Positions 1 to 5,932 of a stretch of 10,712 nt of DNA are shown here, in pieces. The translations under genes were made by a program, and so were the position numbers. The first letter of the stretch is position 1. Each line of letters begins with the position of its first letter. This stretch comes from Geminicoccaceae bacterium (lineage in GTDB: Bacteria > Pseudomonadota > Alphaproteobacteria > Geminicoccales > Geminicoccaceae): contig JAGREZ010000018.1 of NCBI GenBank assembly GCA_020446285.1, positions 2,944 through 13,655 on the forward strand. The letters are read 5' to 3'. The notes beneath the pieces are model-generated. The model made no database searches, was not told the origin of the DNA, and saw nothing but the letters and a program-made list of their open reading frames with translations.

Positions 1-588
1 GCCTCCGGCGCCAACGCCATCGCCGTGATCTCGGAAGAGGACAAGCGCGATTTCGTCCTCTCCCTCGGCGCCAGGGCCGCCATCAACCGCAAGGACTTCA
101 ACTGCTGGGGTGAAATGCCCGATCCGATGGATCAGGAAGCCTATGGCAGCTGGCTCAAGGAAGCGCGCAAGTTCGGCAAGGCCATCTGGGACATCACCGG
201 CAAGGGCAACGATGTCGATATGGTATTCGAGCATCCGGGTGCCGCCACCTTCCCCGTCTCGGCGCTGGTCGTGAAGCGTGGCGGCATGGTGGTCATCTGT
301 GCCGGCACCACCGGCTACAAGCTCACCATCGACGCCCGCTACATGTGGATGCGGCAAAAGCGCATGCAGGGCAGCCACTTCGCCAATCTCAAGCAGGCCT
401 CGGCCGCCAACCGCTTCGTCCTCAACCGCCAGGTCGATCCGTGCATGTCGGAAGTGTTTGCGTGGGAGGACATTCCCCGCGCGCACCAGAAGATGCGCAA
501 GAACGAGCACAAGCCGGGCAACATGGCGGTGCTCGTCTCGGCGAAGCGTCCGGGCATGCGTACGCTCGAAGAAGCGATGGAGGACTGA
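1..588 (+). CDS. ccr: Crotonyl-CoA carboxylase/reductase, C-terminal part (5' end outside window)
   Basis: Partial gene: the frame is open from base 1 and gives 195 residues before a TGA stop. It matches the C-terminal third of crotonyl-CoA carboxylase/reductase, a zinc-less member of the MDR superfamily. That enzyme uses NADPH to reduce crotonyl-CoA while fixing CO2, giving ethylmalonyl-CoA in the cytoplasmic ethylmalonyl-CoA pathway. Visible landmarks are the GEMPDP stretch (about residues 34-39), the end of the nucleotide-binding fold (DVDMVFEHPG, VVKRGGMVVICAGTTG), and the family-typical RYMWMRQKRMQGSHFAN. The histidine of GSHF is residue 126 here; from memory it corresponds to a CO2-pocket histidine of characterised Ccr. 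The ending RPGMRTLEEA is also typical. The stop lies four bases before mcd, so the two are almost certainly co-transcribed. Plain acrylyl-CoA reductases are related, but this tail and the mcd neighbour favour Ccr. Confidence 0.93.
   Translation, partial: ASGANAIAVISEEDKRDFVLSLGARAAINRKDFNCWGEMPDPMDQEAYGSWLKEARKFGKAIWDITGKGNDVDMVFEHPGAATFPVSALVVKRGGMVVICAGTTGYKLTIDARYMWMRQKRMQGSHFANLKQASAANRFVLNRQVDPCMSEVFAWEDIPRAHQKMRKNEHKPGNMAVLVSAKRPGMRTLEEAMED
579..583 (+). promoter_or_regulatory. Shine-Dalgarno site of mcd
   Basis: GGAGG lies inside the last codons of ccr, nine bases before the ATG at 593. It supports 593 rather than the ATG at 605 as the mcd start and suggests translational coupling to ccr. 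Confidence 0.7.
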
Positions 589-592
589 GGGC

Positions 593-2278
593 ATGGCCGG
601 CGCAATGATTGAGCCGCTCGCGGATGACGGATCGTCGGCGGATCTGGCACCGCATCTCGATTCTGCGCTGGCCGCCGCCGAAAGGTTGCGCGATGCGGCC
701 ATCGTCGCCCTTCGCCCGGTCGTCAGCCGGGAGGGACGCATCGACGCGGCATTGCTCGAGCGCGAGCAGAATGCCGCTCACGGCCTCGCCTGGTTCGAGG
801 TCTATGTCGAGGGTCTCTGGCAGATGCTCGGCTGGTCGCGGCGGCTGGAGGAGACGGGCCGGCTCGGCGAGCGCGAAGGGCTCATGCGCGACTGGGCCTT
901 CGCCGAATATCTCGCCCGCCTCGCCGGCGGCGTGCCGATGAGCCAGGTGGAATATGTCCGCCCGGCGGACCTGTACATGGACGATGCCGACATCCTCGCC
1001 TTCATGAGCGATCCGGCCGTACGCACCGTCATCCGCGAGGGCGGCTCGGTCGGACGCCGGGCGCGGCTGGCCGAACTGGTGAGCGAGGGCCACACCGGCG
1101 ATCACGGCTATGGCGACGAGACCCTGCAAATGGTGCAGGAGCAGTTCCGCCGCTTTGCCGCCGACAAGGTCACGCCCTTCGCGCAGGGCTGGCATGATCG
1201 CGATGAACTGATCCCCATCGAAATCGTCGACGAACTGGCGGAACTGGGCGTGTTCGGCCTCACCCTGCCCGAGGAGCATGGCGGGCTCGGCATGGGCAAG
1301 GAGGCGATGTGCATCGTCACCGAGGAGCTCTCGCGCGGCTATATCGGCGTGGGCTCGCTCTCGACCCGCTCGGAGATCGCCGGCGAACTCGTCCGGCTCG
1401 GCGGCACGGATGCGCAAAAGGAAGAGTTCCTGCCGAAGATCGCCTCGGGAGAGATCCTGCCGACCGCTGTCTTCACCGAACCCGATATCGGCTCCGATCT
1501 GGCCAGCCTGAAGACCCGCGCCGAGCTTGCCGACGGCGTCTGGCGGGTGACCGGCAACAAGAACTGGATCACCCATGCGGCGCGTGCCGACATGATGACC
1601 GTTCTCTGTCGCACCAACCCGGCGGAGAAGGGCTACAAGGGCCTGTCCATGCTGCTCGCCCGCAAGCCGCGCGGAACGGAGGACGCCCCCTTTCCCGTCG
1701 ACGGGCTCGACGGCAGCGAGATCGGCGTGCTCGGCTATCGCGGCATGAAGGAATATGCCCTTTCGTTCGACGGCTTCGAGGTGCCGGAAGCCGACCTGCT
1801 CGGCGGCGTTCAGGGCCAGGGCTTCAAGCAGCTCATGGCGACCTTCGAGAGCGCGCGGATCCAGACGGCGGCGCGCGCGGTCGGCGTTGCCGCCTGCGCC
1901 TTCGATCTCGGCCTCGCCTACGCGCATGAACGCAGGCAATTCGGTTCCGAGCTCTTCGACTTCCCGCGCGTCTTTCAGAAACTGGCGTGGATGGCGACCG
2001 AAACCATGATCGCCCGCCAGCTCGCACTGCATGCGGCGCGGCAGAAGGACAGCGACCGCCGCTGCGATCTGGAAGCCGGCCTTGCCAAGCTGCTGGGTGC
2101 GCAGGTGGCATTCGCCGCCGCCGACAATGCCCTGCAGATCCATGGCGGCAATGGCTACGCCCGGGAATACCCCATCAGCCGCGTCCTCTGCGACGCCCGC
2201 ATTCTCAACATCTTCGAGGGAGCGGCGGAGATCCAGGCACAGGTAATCGCCAGAAGGCTGCTTTCCGGGGCGAACTGA
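593..2278 (+). CDS. mcd: (2S)-methylsuccinyl-CoA dehydrogenase
   Basis: A 561-residue flavoprotein of the acyl-CoA dehydrogenase family. It is assigned as methylsuccinyl-CoA dehydrogenase, which oxidises (2S)-methylsuccinyl-CoA to mesaconyl-CoA in the ethylmalonyl-CoA pathway. Its N-terminal extension of about 170 residues (HGLAWFEVYVEGLWQM, FAEYLARLAGG) is characteristic of Mcd and absent from ordinary acyl-CoA dehydrogenases of about 380 residues. The canonical fold follows: N-terminal helical domain from about residue 175 (LPEEHGGLGMG), middle beta domain with TGNKNWITHAARAD (320-333), then the FAD-contacting AHERRQFG and IHGGNGYAREYPISR. The catalytic base is expected to be Glu542 in FEGAAEIQ. 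The start at 593 is backed by the GGAGG site; the frame is open further upstream, but that is only ccr read in another frame. Placement right after ccr makes the substrate assignment strong. Confidence 0.93.
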   Translation: MAGAMIEPLADDGSSADLAPHLDSALAAAERLRDAAIVALRPVVSREGRIDAALLEREQNAAHGLAWFEVYVEGLWQMLGWSRRLEETGRLGEREGLMRDWAFAEYLARLAGGVPMSQVEYVRPADLYMDDADILAFMSDPAVRTVIREGGSVGRRARLAELVSEGHTGDHGYGDETLQMVQEQFRRFAADKVTPFAQGWHDRDELIPIEIVDELAELGVFGLTLPEEHGGLGMGKEAMCIVTEELSRGYIGVGSLSTRSEIAGELVRLGGTDAQKEEFLPKIASGEILPTAVFTEPDIGSDLASLKTRAELADGVWRVTGNKNWITHAARADMMTVLCRTNPAEKGYKGLSMLLARKPRGTEDAPFPVDGLDGSEIGVLGYRGMKEYALSFDGFEVPEADLLGGVQGQGFKQLMATFESARIQTAARAVGVAACAFDLGLAYAHERRQFGSELFDFPRVFQKLAWMATETMIARQLALHAARQKDSDRRCDLEAGLAKLLGAQVAFAAADNALQIHGGNGYAREYPISRVLCDARILNIFEGAAEIQAQVIARRLLSGAN

Positions 2279-2285
2279 TTTCTTG

Positions 2286-2540
2286 TCAGGTTGAACGCGT
2301 CGGTCTGTCGGGCAAGGACGACAACCAGCAAACACGCCTCCCGGCGGCCTGACGGGCGGCGTGTTCTGTCTGGAATGTCATCGTGGCATGGTGTCCAATC
2401 GGAAACCAGCCGCCCGGATCCTCGACATCCCGGCGATATTCCTCGAAACCGAACGATCCGTCGGGGCGCACGAAGATATCCACGCAATGGCTGCCGTCCG
2501 GAGAATTCACCGACTTCATGACCTTGTTGATGTGAGCCAT
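2286..2540 (-). CDS. Conserved hypothetical protein, 84 residues
   Basis: Small soluble protein with no signal peptide or membrane segment. The core SPDGSHCVDIFVRPDGSFGF, then EEYRRD and GGWFPIGH, resembles small conserved proteins I recall from alphaproteobacteria with no known function. The composition is acidic and aromatic in the core, and a short helix rich in Ala and Arg (HAARQAAGRR) leads to a tail that is probably not conserved. The start at 2540 has no good ribosome site. The in-frame ATG at 2519 (MKSVNSPDG) is the main alternative and lies closer to the conserved core. The gene begins 28 bases after the GapR-like gene and probably shares its transcript. It meets mcd tail to tail with only seven bases between, leaving no room for a separate terminator. 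Confidence 0.7.
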   Translation of the reverse strand: MAHINKVMKSVNSPDGSHCVDIFVRPDGSFGFEEYRRDVEDPGGWFPIGHHATMTFQTEHAARQAAGRRVCWLSSLPDRPTRST

Positions 2541-2568
2541 CGCGTCGAAAACCGATGTCTGACAAAAA

Positions 2569-2814
2569 TCAGAGCATGCCGATGGCGGATTTGTAGACGT
2601 CGAGGAGTTCTTCCTGTTCCATGCGGTCGTGGGGCTTCATCTTGCGCAGCTTGAGCAGCTGGCGCATGACCTTGACGTCGAAGCCCTCGCCCTTGGCCTC
2701 CGCGAACACTTCCTTGATCTGTTCACCGAGCTCGCGTTTTTCGTCCTCGAGGGTTTCAAGGCGCTCGATGAAGGATTTGAGCCTGTCGCCGGTCACACCC
2801 TGTACGTCCGCCAT
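2569..2814 (-). CDS. gapR: GapR-like nucleoid-associated protein (DUF2312/UPF0335)
   Basis: An 81-residue protein of the DUF2312 family. The characterised member, Caulobacter GapR, is a tetrameric DNA-binding protein that coats overtwisted, AT-rich DNA ahead of replication forks and transcription and stimulates type II topoisomerases. The family pattern is clear: GDRLKSFIERLETLEDEK (long coiled-coil helix, about residues 9-26), then IKEVFAEAKGEGFDVKVMRQ (33-52), the basic LRKMKPHDR and the closing LDVYKSAIGM. The basic residues in the second and third helices fit the DNA-clamp surface. The start at 2814 is fixed by a strong AAGGAG site ten bases upstream; the longer open frame reaching 2973 has no such support. 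Several copies per genome are common, so this may be the main GapR or a paralogue. Confidence 0.88.
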   Translation of the reverse strand: MADVQGVTGDRLKSFIERLETLEDEKRELGEQIKEVFAEAKGEGFDVKVMRQLLKLRKMKPHDRMEQEELLDVYKSAIGML

Positions 2815-2824
2815 TCCGGGAATT

Positions 2825-2830
2825 CTCCTT
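2825..2830 (-). promoter_or_regulatory. Shine-Dalgarno site of the GapR-like gene
   Basis: The minus strand reads AAGGAG, ten bases before the ATG at 2814. It decides the start against the upstream in-frame codons. Confidence 0.75.
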
Positions 2831-2849
2831 CTGTTCGTGTCACGCAACG

Positions 2850-2878
2850 GCGTAGTGCAGGACCGCGCCACATGCCAA
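2850..2878 (-). promoter_or_regulatory. Possible promoter of the GapR-like gene
   Basis: On the minus strand TTGGCA (2873-2878) is followed after 17 bases by CTACGC (2850-2855). The -35 box is good and the -10 box poor, as often seen in GC-rich alphaproteobacteria. It sits 36 bases before the GapR-like start, in the 97-base gap after the YkvA gene. Weak, pattern-based call. Confidence 0.3.
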
Positions 2879-2885
2879 GCGCAAA

Positions 2886-2901
2886 CCGCTTTCGCGAGCG
2901 G
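2886..2901 (-). terminator. Short hairpin after the YkvA gene, possible terminator
   Basis: CCGCT and AGCGG pair around a six-base loop, ten bases beyond the YkvA stop. On the minus strand the hairpin is followed only by TTTG. The stem is five pairs long, so this is at best a weak intrinsic terminator. Confidence 0.25.
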
Positions 2902-2911
2902 GTGCTCGGCC

Positions 2912-3268
2912 TCACACCCTGTCGGCGCGCAGGCTCCGCAGACGTTCGCGCGCCCTTGCGCGATGCCCGTCATTCACATGGCGACCGAAGAGCGCGATCA
3001 CGGCGGCGATCACCGCCGCATCGTCGGTGAAGCCCATGCCGAGGACGAAATCGGGAATGGCATCCACCGGCAGGATGAAATAGGCGACGGCACCGAACAG
3101 CATGGCCCGTGCGCGCGCCGGCGTCTTCTCGTCGAGTGCGCAGTAGTAGGCCGCGAGAAGATCATCGGCGAACGGCACATGCGCCAGAACGCGACCGAGT
3201 TTCGCCCAGAGCTGCCGGGGTTCGGGCGCACTGGCGGGTTCGGGCAGACGGACGAGGCTCTTTTCCAT
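2912..3268 (-). CDS. YkvA/DUF1232 family protein
   Basis: A 118-residue protein of the DUF1232 (YkvA-like) family. These are small, probably membrane-associated proteins without an established biochemical role. The diagnostic core is present: ARARAMLFGAVAYFILPVDA (51-70), then IPDF (71-74) and GFTDDAAVIAAVIALFG (79-95). Both hydrophobic stretches (about 56-68 and 82-95) could enter or lie on the membrane. The N-terminal part (LPFADDLLAAYYCALD-like, here VPFADDLLAAYYCALD) is also usual for alphaproteobacterial members. The ATG at 3268 gives the usual length, but no clear ribosome site precedes it. The frame stays open to a TTG at 3373; the extra 35 residues look non-conserved and run through a palindrome, so I rejected them. 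The strongly basic tail is typical. Confidence 0.85.
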   Translation of the reverse strand: MEKSLVRLPEPASAPEPRQLWAKLGRVLAHVPFADDLLAAYYCALDEKTPARARAMLFGAVAYFILPVDAIPDFVLGMGFTDDAAVIAAVIALFGRHVNDGHRARARERLRSLRADRV

Positions 3269-3299
3269 GAACAAGGAGATGGGTGCTCGTTCAGGCGTT

Positions 3300-3310
3300 C
3301 GCAAGTTCAG
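3300..3310. repeat. Direct repeat CGCAAGTTCAG, copy 1
   Basis: Eleven-base exact repeat; the second copy is at 3442-3452 and reaches into the last codon region of the enolase-like gene. The left end of the palindrome starts directly after this copy. Confidence 0.55.
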
Positions 3311-3394
3311 TGGATCGAACCCGACATTTGAATCCCGCAGCCGACGAAGCAAGGGCGCGGTTGTCACATTCAAATGTCGGGATCATTTGATCCA
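3311..3394. repeat. Long imperfect palindrome (14-bp perfect arms plus outer TGGATC arms)
   Basis: CCCGACATTTGAAT at 3320-3333 is perfectly inverted at 3368-3381. Outside these arms TGGATC (3311-3316) pairs with GATCCA (3389-3394), with a four-base length difference in the connecting bases. The loop between the arms is 34 bases. The heptamer CATTTGA occurs three times (3325-3331 plus, 3370-3376 minus, 3384-3390 plus). It could be an operator array for the YkvA gene, an attenuator or terminator on leftward transcripts, or the remains of a small palindromic repeat element. There is no U-tract, so a classical intrinsic terminator is unlikely. Confidence 0.65.
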
Positions 3395-3405
3395 CCACAA
3401 GGAAT

Positions 3406-3443
3406 CGCTCGTGGCACGTTTTGTTGGAAACCTACCACGAGCG
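3406..3443 (-). terminator. Hairpin downstream of the enolase-like gene, possible terminator
   Basis: CGCTCGTGG (3406-3414) is perfectly inverted at 3435-3443, six bases beyond the stop of the enolase-like gene, with a 20-base loop that can itself form a small GTTT/AAAC stem. Position and strength suit an end-of-transcript structure. No T-run follows, so termination would need Rho, or the hairpin protects the 3' end. Confidence 0.4.
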
Positions 3444-3452
3444 CAAGTTCAG
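3442..3452. repeat. Direct repeat CGCAAGTTCAG, copy 2
   Basis: Exact second copy of the repeat at 3300-3310. It overlaps the right arm of the hairpin and the stop codon of the enolase-like gene. Confidence 0.55.
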
Positions 3453-4774
3453 GCGGTCAGCGAAGGTTCGGCGGGGCGTTGCGGCAGGTTGCGCAGGGGT
3501 TCGCGGCCGGCGAAGCGTGCGCGATCGCCGAGCGCTTCCTCGATGCGCAGGATCTCGTTCCACTTGGCCATGCGTTCCGAGCGCGCGAAGCTGCCCACCT
3601 TGATCTGCGGAACGCCCCAGCCGACGGCGAGATCGCAGATGGTCGTGTCCTCCGTCTCGCCCGAGCGCGCGGAGACGATGGCACCGAAGCCATAGGCGCG
3701 CGCGGCGTCCCAGGCGGCGAGTGTCTCGCTCAGGGTACCGCGCTGGTTGGGCTTGACGAGGACCGCATTGCAGGTGCCGGCCTGGGCGGCGGCGCGGACC
3801 CTTGCCGCATCGGTGACAAGGAAATCATCGCCGACGATCTGCACCCTTGCGCCATGTTCGCGGCTGAAGGCGGCAAAACCGGCGGGGTCGTCCTCGGCGA
3901 GCGGGTCTTCCACCGAGGCGATGGGATAGCGTGCGAGCCAGCCCGACAGAAGCTCGATCATTCCGTCCGTATCGCGTTCGCTGTCGTCGCGTGCGAGCCT
4001 GTAGACCCCGTTCCTGCCGAACTCGGATGCCGCAACATCGAGCGAGATCACGACCTCCTCGCCGGGTCGCCGGCCTGCCCGTTCGATGGCGGTCATCAGC
4101 GCCTCGAGCGCCTCCTCGTTGCTGTCGAAGGCGGGCCAGAATCCGCCCTCGTCGGCCACGCCCTGCAGGCGACCGCGCTCCTCCATGACGAGGCCGGCGG
4201 CACGGTAGATCCCGGCGGTCCATTCGAACGCCTCGTCGGCGCTCGACGCACCCGGACACATCACCATGAAATCCTGGATATCGACACGCCTTGCGGCATG
4301 CGCGCCGCCGCCGAAAATCTGGATTTCCGGCAAGGGCACACAGTCCACCGCACGATCGCCGGCAAGGCGGCGCCAGAGCGGAACGCCGTCGCTGGCGGCG
4401 GCGGCGCGGGCGGCGGCCATCGAGACGGCGATGGTTGCATTGGCACCGAGACTCCGCCTGTTCTCCGTTCCATCCAGTTCGATCAATGCCCGATCGAGTG
4501 CCTCCTGATCGCCGGCATTCATCCCGGCAAGGCGTGGCGCGATGCGTTCCCTGATGCCGGCAACCGCGCGGCGCACATCGTAACCACCGAGATGCTCGCC
4601 GCCGTCGCGCAGTTCGAGCGCCTCATGCATGCCCTTCGATGCGCCGGCGGGAGCGATGGCCCGCCCCGTGCTACCATCGACGAGCCGTATCTCCGCCTCG
4701 ACCGTCGGCCGGCCGCGGCTGTCCCAGACCCGCCGTCCCAGCACGGTCGCGATGTTCATGGATGCCGGGCTCAT
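3449..4774 (-). CDS. Divergent enolase-superfamily protein (phosphopyruvate hydratase paralogue)
   Basis: A 441-residue protein that aligns end to end with enolase (2-phosphoglycerate to phosphoenolpyruvate), of normal length. Metal ligands are kept: Asp246 (LDVAASEF), Glu289 (SVEDP) and Asp316 (IVGDD). The catalytic lysines Lys341 and Lys392, His159 (GGGAHA), Glu209 (DEGGF) and Ser46 of the loop are also kept. Several near-invariant positions are changed. The SGAST-G loop reads AGASKG (43-48). Yeast Glu168 is Asp168 (VDIQDFM). The SHRSGE motif is SARSGE, losing the histidine (Ala369). The lysine motif reads LVKPNQRG instead of the usual IKVNQIG. These lie around the substrate hydroxyl and the closing loop, so altered substrate use is inferred. 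Enolase-derived carboxyphosphonoenolpyruvate synthase of phosphinothricin biosynthesis is a known precedent. ATG 4774 overlaps the kinase stop and has an AGGAG site; ATG 4759 is the alternative. Automatic annotation would call it eno. Confidence 0.85.
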   Translation of the reverse strand: MSPASMNIATVLGRRVWDSRGRPTVEAEIRLVDGSTGRAIAPAGASKGMHEALELRDGGEHLGGYDVRRAVAGIRERIAPRLAGMNAGDQEALDRALIELDGTENRRSLGANATIAVSMAAARAAAASDGVPLWRRLAGDRAVDCVPLPEIQIFGGGAHAARRVDIQDFMVMCPGASSADEAFEWTAGIYRAAGLVMEERGRLQGVADEGGFWPAFDSNEEALEALMTAIERAGRRPGEEVVISLDVAASEFGRNGVYRLARDDSERDTDGMIELLSGWLARYPIASVEDPLAEDDPAGFAAFSREHGARVQIVGDDFLVTDAARVRAAAQAGTCNAVLVKPNQRGTLSETLAAWDAARAYGFGAIVSARSGETEDTTICDLAVGWGVPQIKVGSFARSERMAKWNEILRIEEALGDRARFAGREPLRNLPQRPAEPSLTA

Positions 4775-5775
4775 GACGTCATCTCCTGAAGCCAGATCTC
4801 GGGATAGCGGGCAAGCCGCTCGGGGGGATCGACGAGAAGGGCCAGGGCTATGCCGCGCACCCTGTTCTTGTCGGACGGTTCGGTAATGTACTCGACCGGC
4901 GACTTGCCGTCGATCCGGCCGAGCAGAAGGCCCGCGAGCAGGCTCGCGGCACGCGCCTCGAGATCATCGGGATGTTCGAAGGTCACGAGCGGCAGATAGG
5001 CGCCATAGAGGGCATTGAAGGCGTCGAGACAGGCTTCGAGCCATTGCCGCTTCCACACGCCCTTGAGCAGCAGGTGATTGAGACAGAAGGCGAGGTCGAA
5101 TGCCGGATCGCCATACCAGGCGCATTCGGCATCGAGGAACACGGGTCCGTGCGGCCCCTTGAGGATATTCTTCGGGCTGACGTCGCCATGCACCAGCGCC
5201 TTCTGCGTCTGCGCCGTGCGCCGTGCCAGGGCCTTGAGCTGACGGGTGACACTCCTGTGACGCGCGGCGGGGGCGAGCAGATAGGGTTCGAGGCGGATCG
5301 AGTGAAAGATCTCGTCGCTGCGGAAACGCGCGGCGACACTCGCCTTGCCTGCCGTCTCGCGGTGAATGACACCGATCGCACGGCCGACCGCGGCGGCGAA
5401 GGCGCAGTCGATCTCGCCATCGGCGAGTTGCGCCTTCCACAAGGGAAAGCGGGCCGGATCGAGATAGTGCATGACGATGGCCGAGCCGGTCTCATCGACA
5501 TGGACGAGCGGCGGCACGGCGTTGGGCAGAACGCGCGAGACGACGTCCATCCAGCCCGCCTCGTAATGGCTCCGTTCCACGGGCGCGCGCCAGTCGGCCT
5601 TGACCTTCAGCTTCGAGAGCGCCCGCTTGACGCAATATTCGTTATGGCCGATGCGCACATGCCAGATGTCGCTCGAGACCCCGCCGGTCAGCGGCTCCAT
5701 GGGCGGAGGCGGGCCGAGTTCGAGCAGACCCGCACGGCGCAGGATCGAGAGAATGTCGCTGTTCCAGTTGACCAT
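4771..5775 (-). CDS. APH-family phosphotransferase (small-molecule kinase)
   Basis: A 334-residue kinase of the aminoglycoside phosphotransferase/choline kinase fold. Visible elements in order: glycine-type loop LTGGVSSDIW (29-38), ATP-binding Lys50 in YCVKRA, helix-C Glu72 in HYEAGW, hinge IVMHYLD (100-106), catalytic Brenner motif LVHGDVSPKNIL with Asp198 and Asn203, and metal-binding FLDAE with Asp215. GDPAFDLAFCLNHLL (222-236) follows. No signal or membrane segment, so it is cytoplasmic. Members of this fold phosphorylate hydroxyls of sugars, choline, homoserine, methylthioribose or antibiotics; the substrate is not predictable here. The stop overlaps the enolase-like start by four bases (ATGA), so the kinase may make the substrate of that protein. 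I chose ATG 5775; the frame extends to a TTG at 5844, but the added residues look unrelated to the fold. The ribosome site is weak (GGGGA). Confidence 0.85.
   Translation of the reverse strand: MVNWNSDILSILRRAGLLELGPPPPMEPLTGGVSSDIWHVRIGHNEYCVKRALSKLKVKADWRAPVERSHYEAGWMDVVSRVLPNAVPPLVHVDETGSAIVMHYLDPARFPLWKAQLADGEIDCAFAAAVGRAIGVIHRETAGKASVAARFRSDEIFHSIRLEPYLLAPAARHRSVTRQLKALARRTAQTQKALVHGDVSPKNILKGPHGPVFLDAECAWYGDPAFDLAFCLNHLLLKGVWKRQWLEACLDAFNALYGAYLPLVTFEHPDDLEARAASLLAGLLLGRIDGKSPVEYITEPSDKNRVRGIALALLVDPPERLARYPEIWLQEMTS
4783..4787 (-). promoter_or_regulatory. Shine-Dalgarno site of the enolase-like gene
   Basis: AGGAG on the minus strand, inside the last codons of the kinase gene and eight bases before the ATG at 4774. 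It supports this start and coupled translation through the ATGA overlap (4771-4774). Confidence 0.7.
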
Positions 5776-5932
5776 GTCGCCGAAGCCGTCCCCGAAAATC
5801 GCCAAAGGCGTGCACCGGCATCGCCGCCCGTACGCGCCGCACAACTAGCAAGCAGGCGAGTGCTTGGCGAGGGATCAATGATTTCCGGCGACCGGGGCTG
5901 ATTTCCGCCGGTCTTCGTGTTATGAATGGAAG
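5776..5932. promoter_or_regulatory. Divergent promoter region between kinase and GMC genes
   Basis: These 157 bases separate two divergent operons and should carry both promoters. Repeats seen: CAAGCA-6-TGCTTG (5849-5866); TGATTTCCG twice, at 5879-5887 and 5899-5907, exactly 20 bases or about two helical turns apart; GACCGG-12-CCGGTC (5890-5913); and CGCCAA/TTGGCG (5800-5805, 5864-5869). The arrangement suggests one or two regulator-binding sites, but no known motif is recognised. Confidence 0.45.
5921..5926 (+). promoter_or_regulatory. Possible -10 box of the GMC gene
   Basis: TATGAA lies seven bases before the chosen ATG at 5933. A transcript from it would begin at or near that ATG, giving a leaderless message. 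No good -35 box is present at 17 bases, so the call is weak. Confidence 0.25.

Larger units (their letters stand above)
3269..3448. other. Gene-free stretch with palindrome, hairpin and direct repeat
   Basis: These 180 bases lie between the enolase-like gene and the YkvA gene, both read leftwards. They hold a long imperfect palindrome, a second hairpin next to the enolase-like stop, two GAATC sites (GANTC is the recognition sequence of the alphaproteobacterial CcrM methyltransferase), and an 11-base direct repeat. No convincing gene or classical promoter is seen. The YkvA promoter should lie here. Confidence 0.6.

Noticed and set aside
422..2335. Open frame of 637 codons antisense to mcd
   Set aside because: GC-rich shadow of mcd; protein is low in family-like motifs and mcd is well supported by conserved catalytic residues.
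2815..2973. N-terminal extension of the GapR-like gene
   Set aside because: The AAGGAG site at 2825-2830 points to the ATG at 2814 and the extension overlaps the YkvA gene.
3311..3345. T-arm-like bases GGGTTCGATCC on the minus strand, suggesting a tRNA
   Set aside because: The T-stem does not pair and no acceptor, D or anticodon arm can be found around it.
3269..3373. N-terminal extension of the YkvA gene to a TTG codon
   Set aside because: The added 35 residues are not family-like, the TTG lies in the palindrome arm, and the ATG at 3268 gives the normal family length.
3300..3452. CRISPR array or classical insertion sequence in the repeat-rich gap
   Set aside because: Only two copies of one short repeat, no regular spacers, no transposase and no terminal inverted repeats at the direct repeats.
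3374..4789. Open frame of 471 codons antisense to the enolase-like gene
   Set aside because: Mirror of a gene with clear enolase motifs; no recognisable domain, and it runs through the hairpin region.
4771..5775. Aminoglycoside resistance gene
   Set aside because: The fold is shared, but operon partner and sequence context point to metabolism; nothing specific to resistance enzymes is seen.
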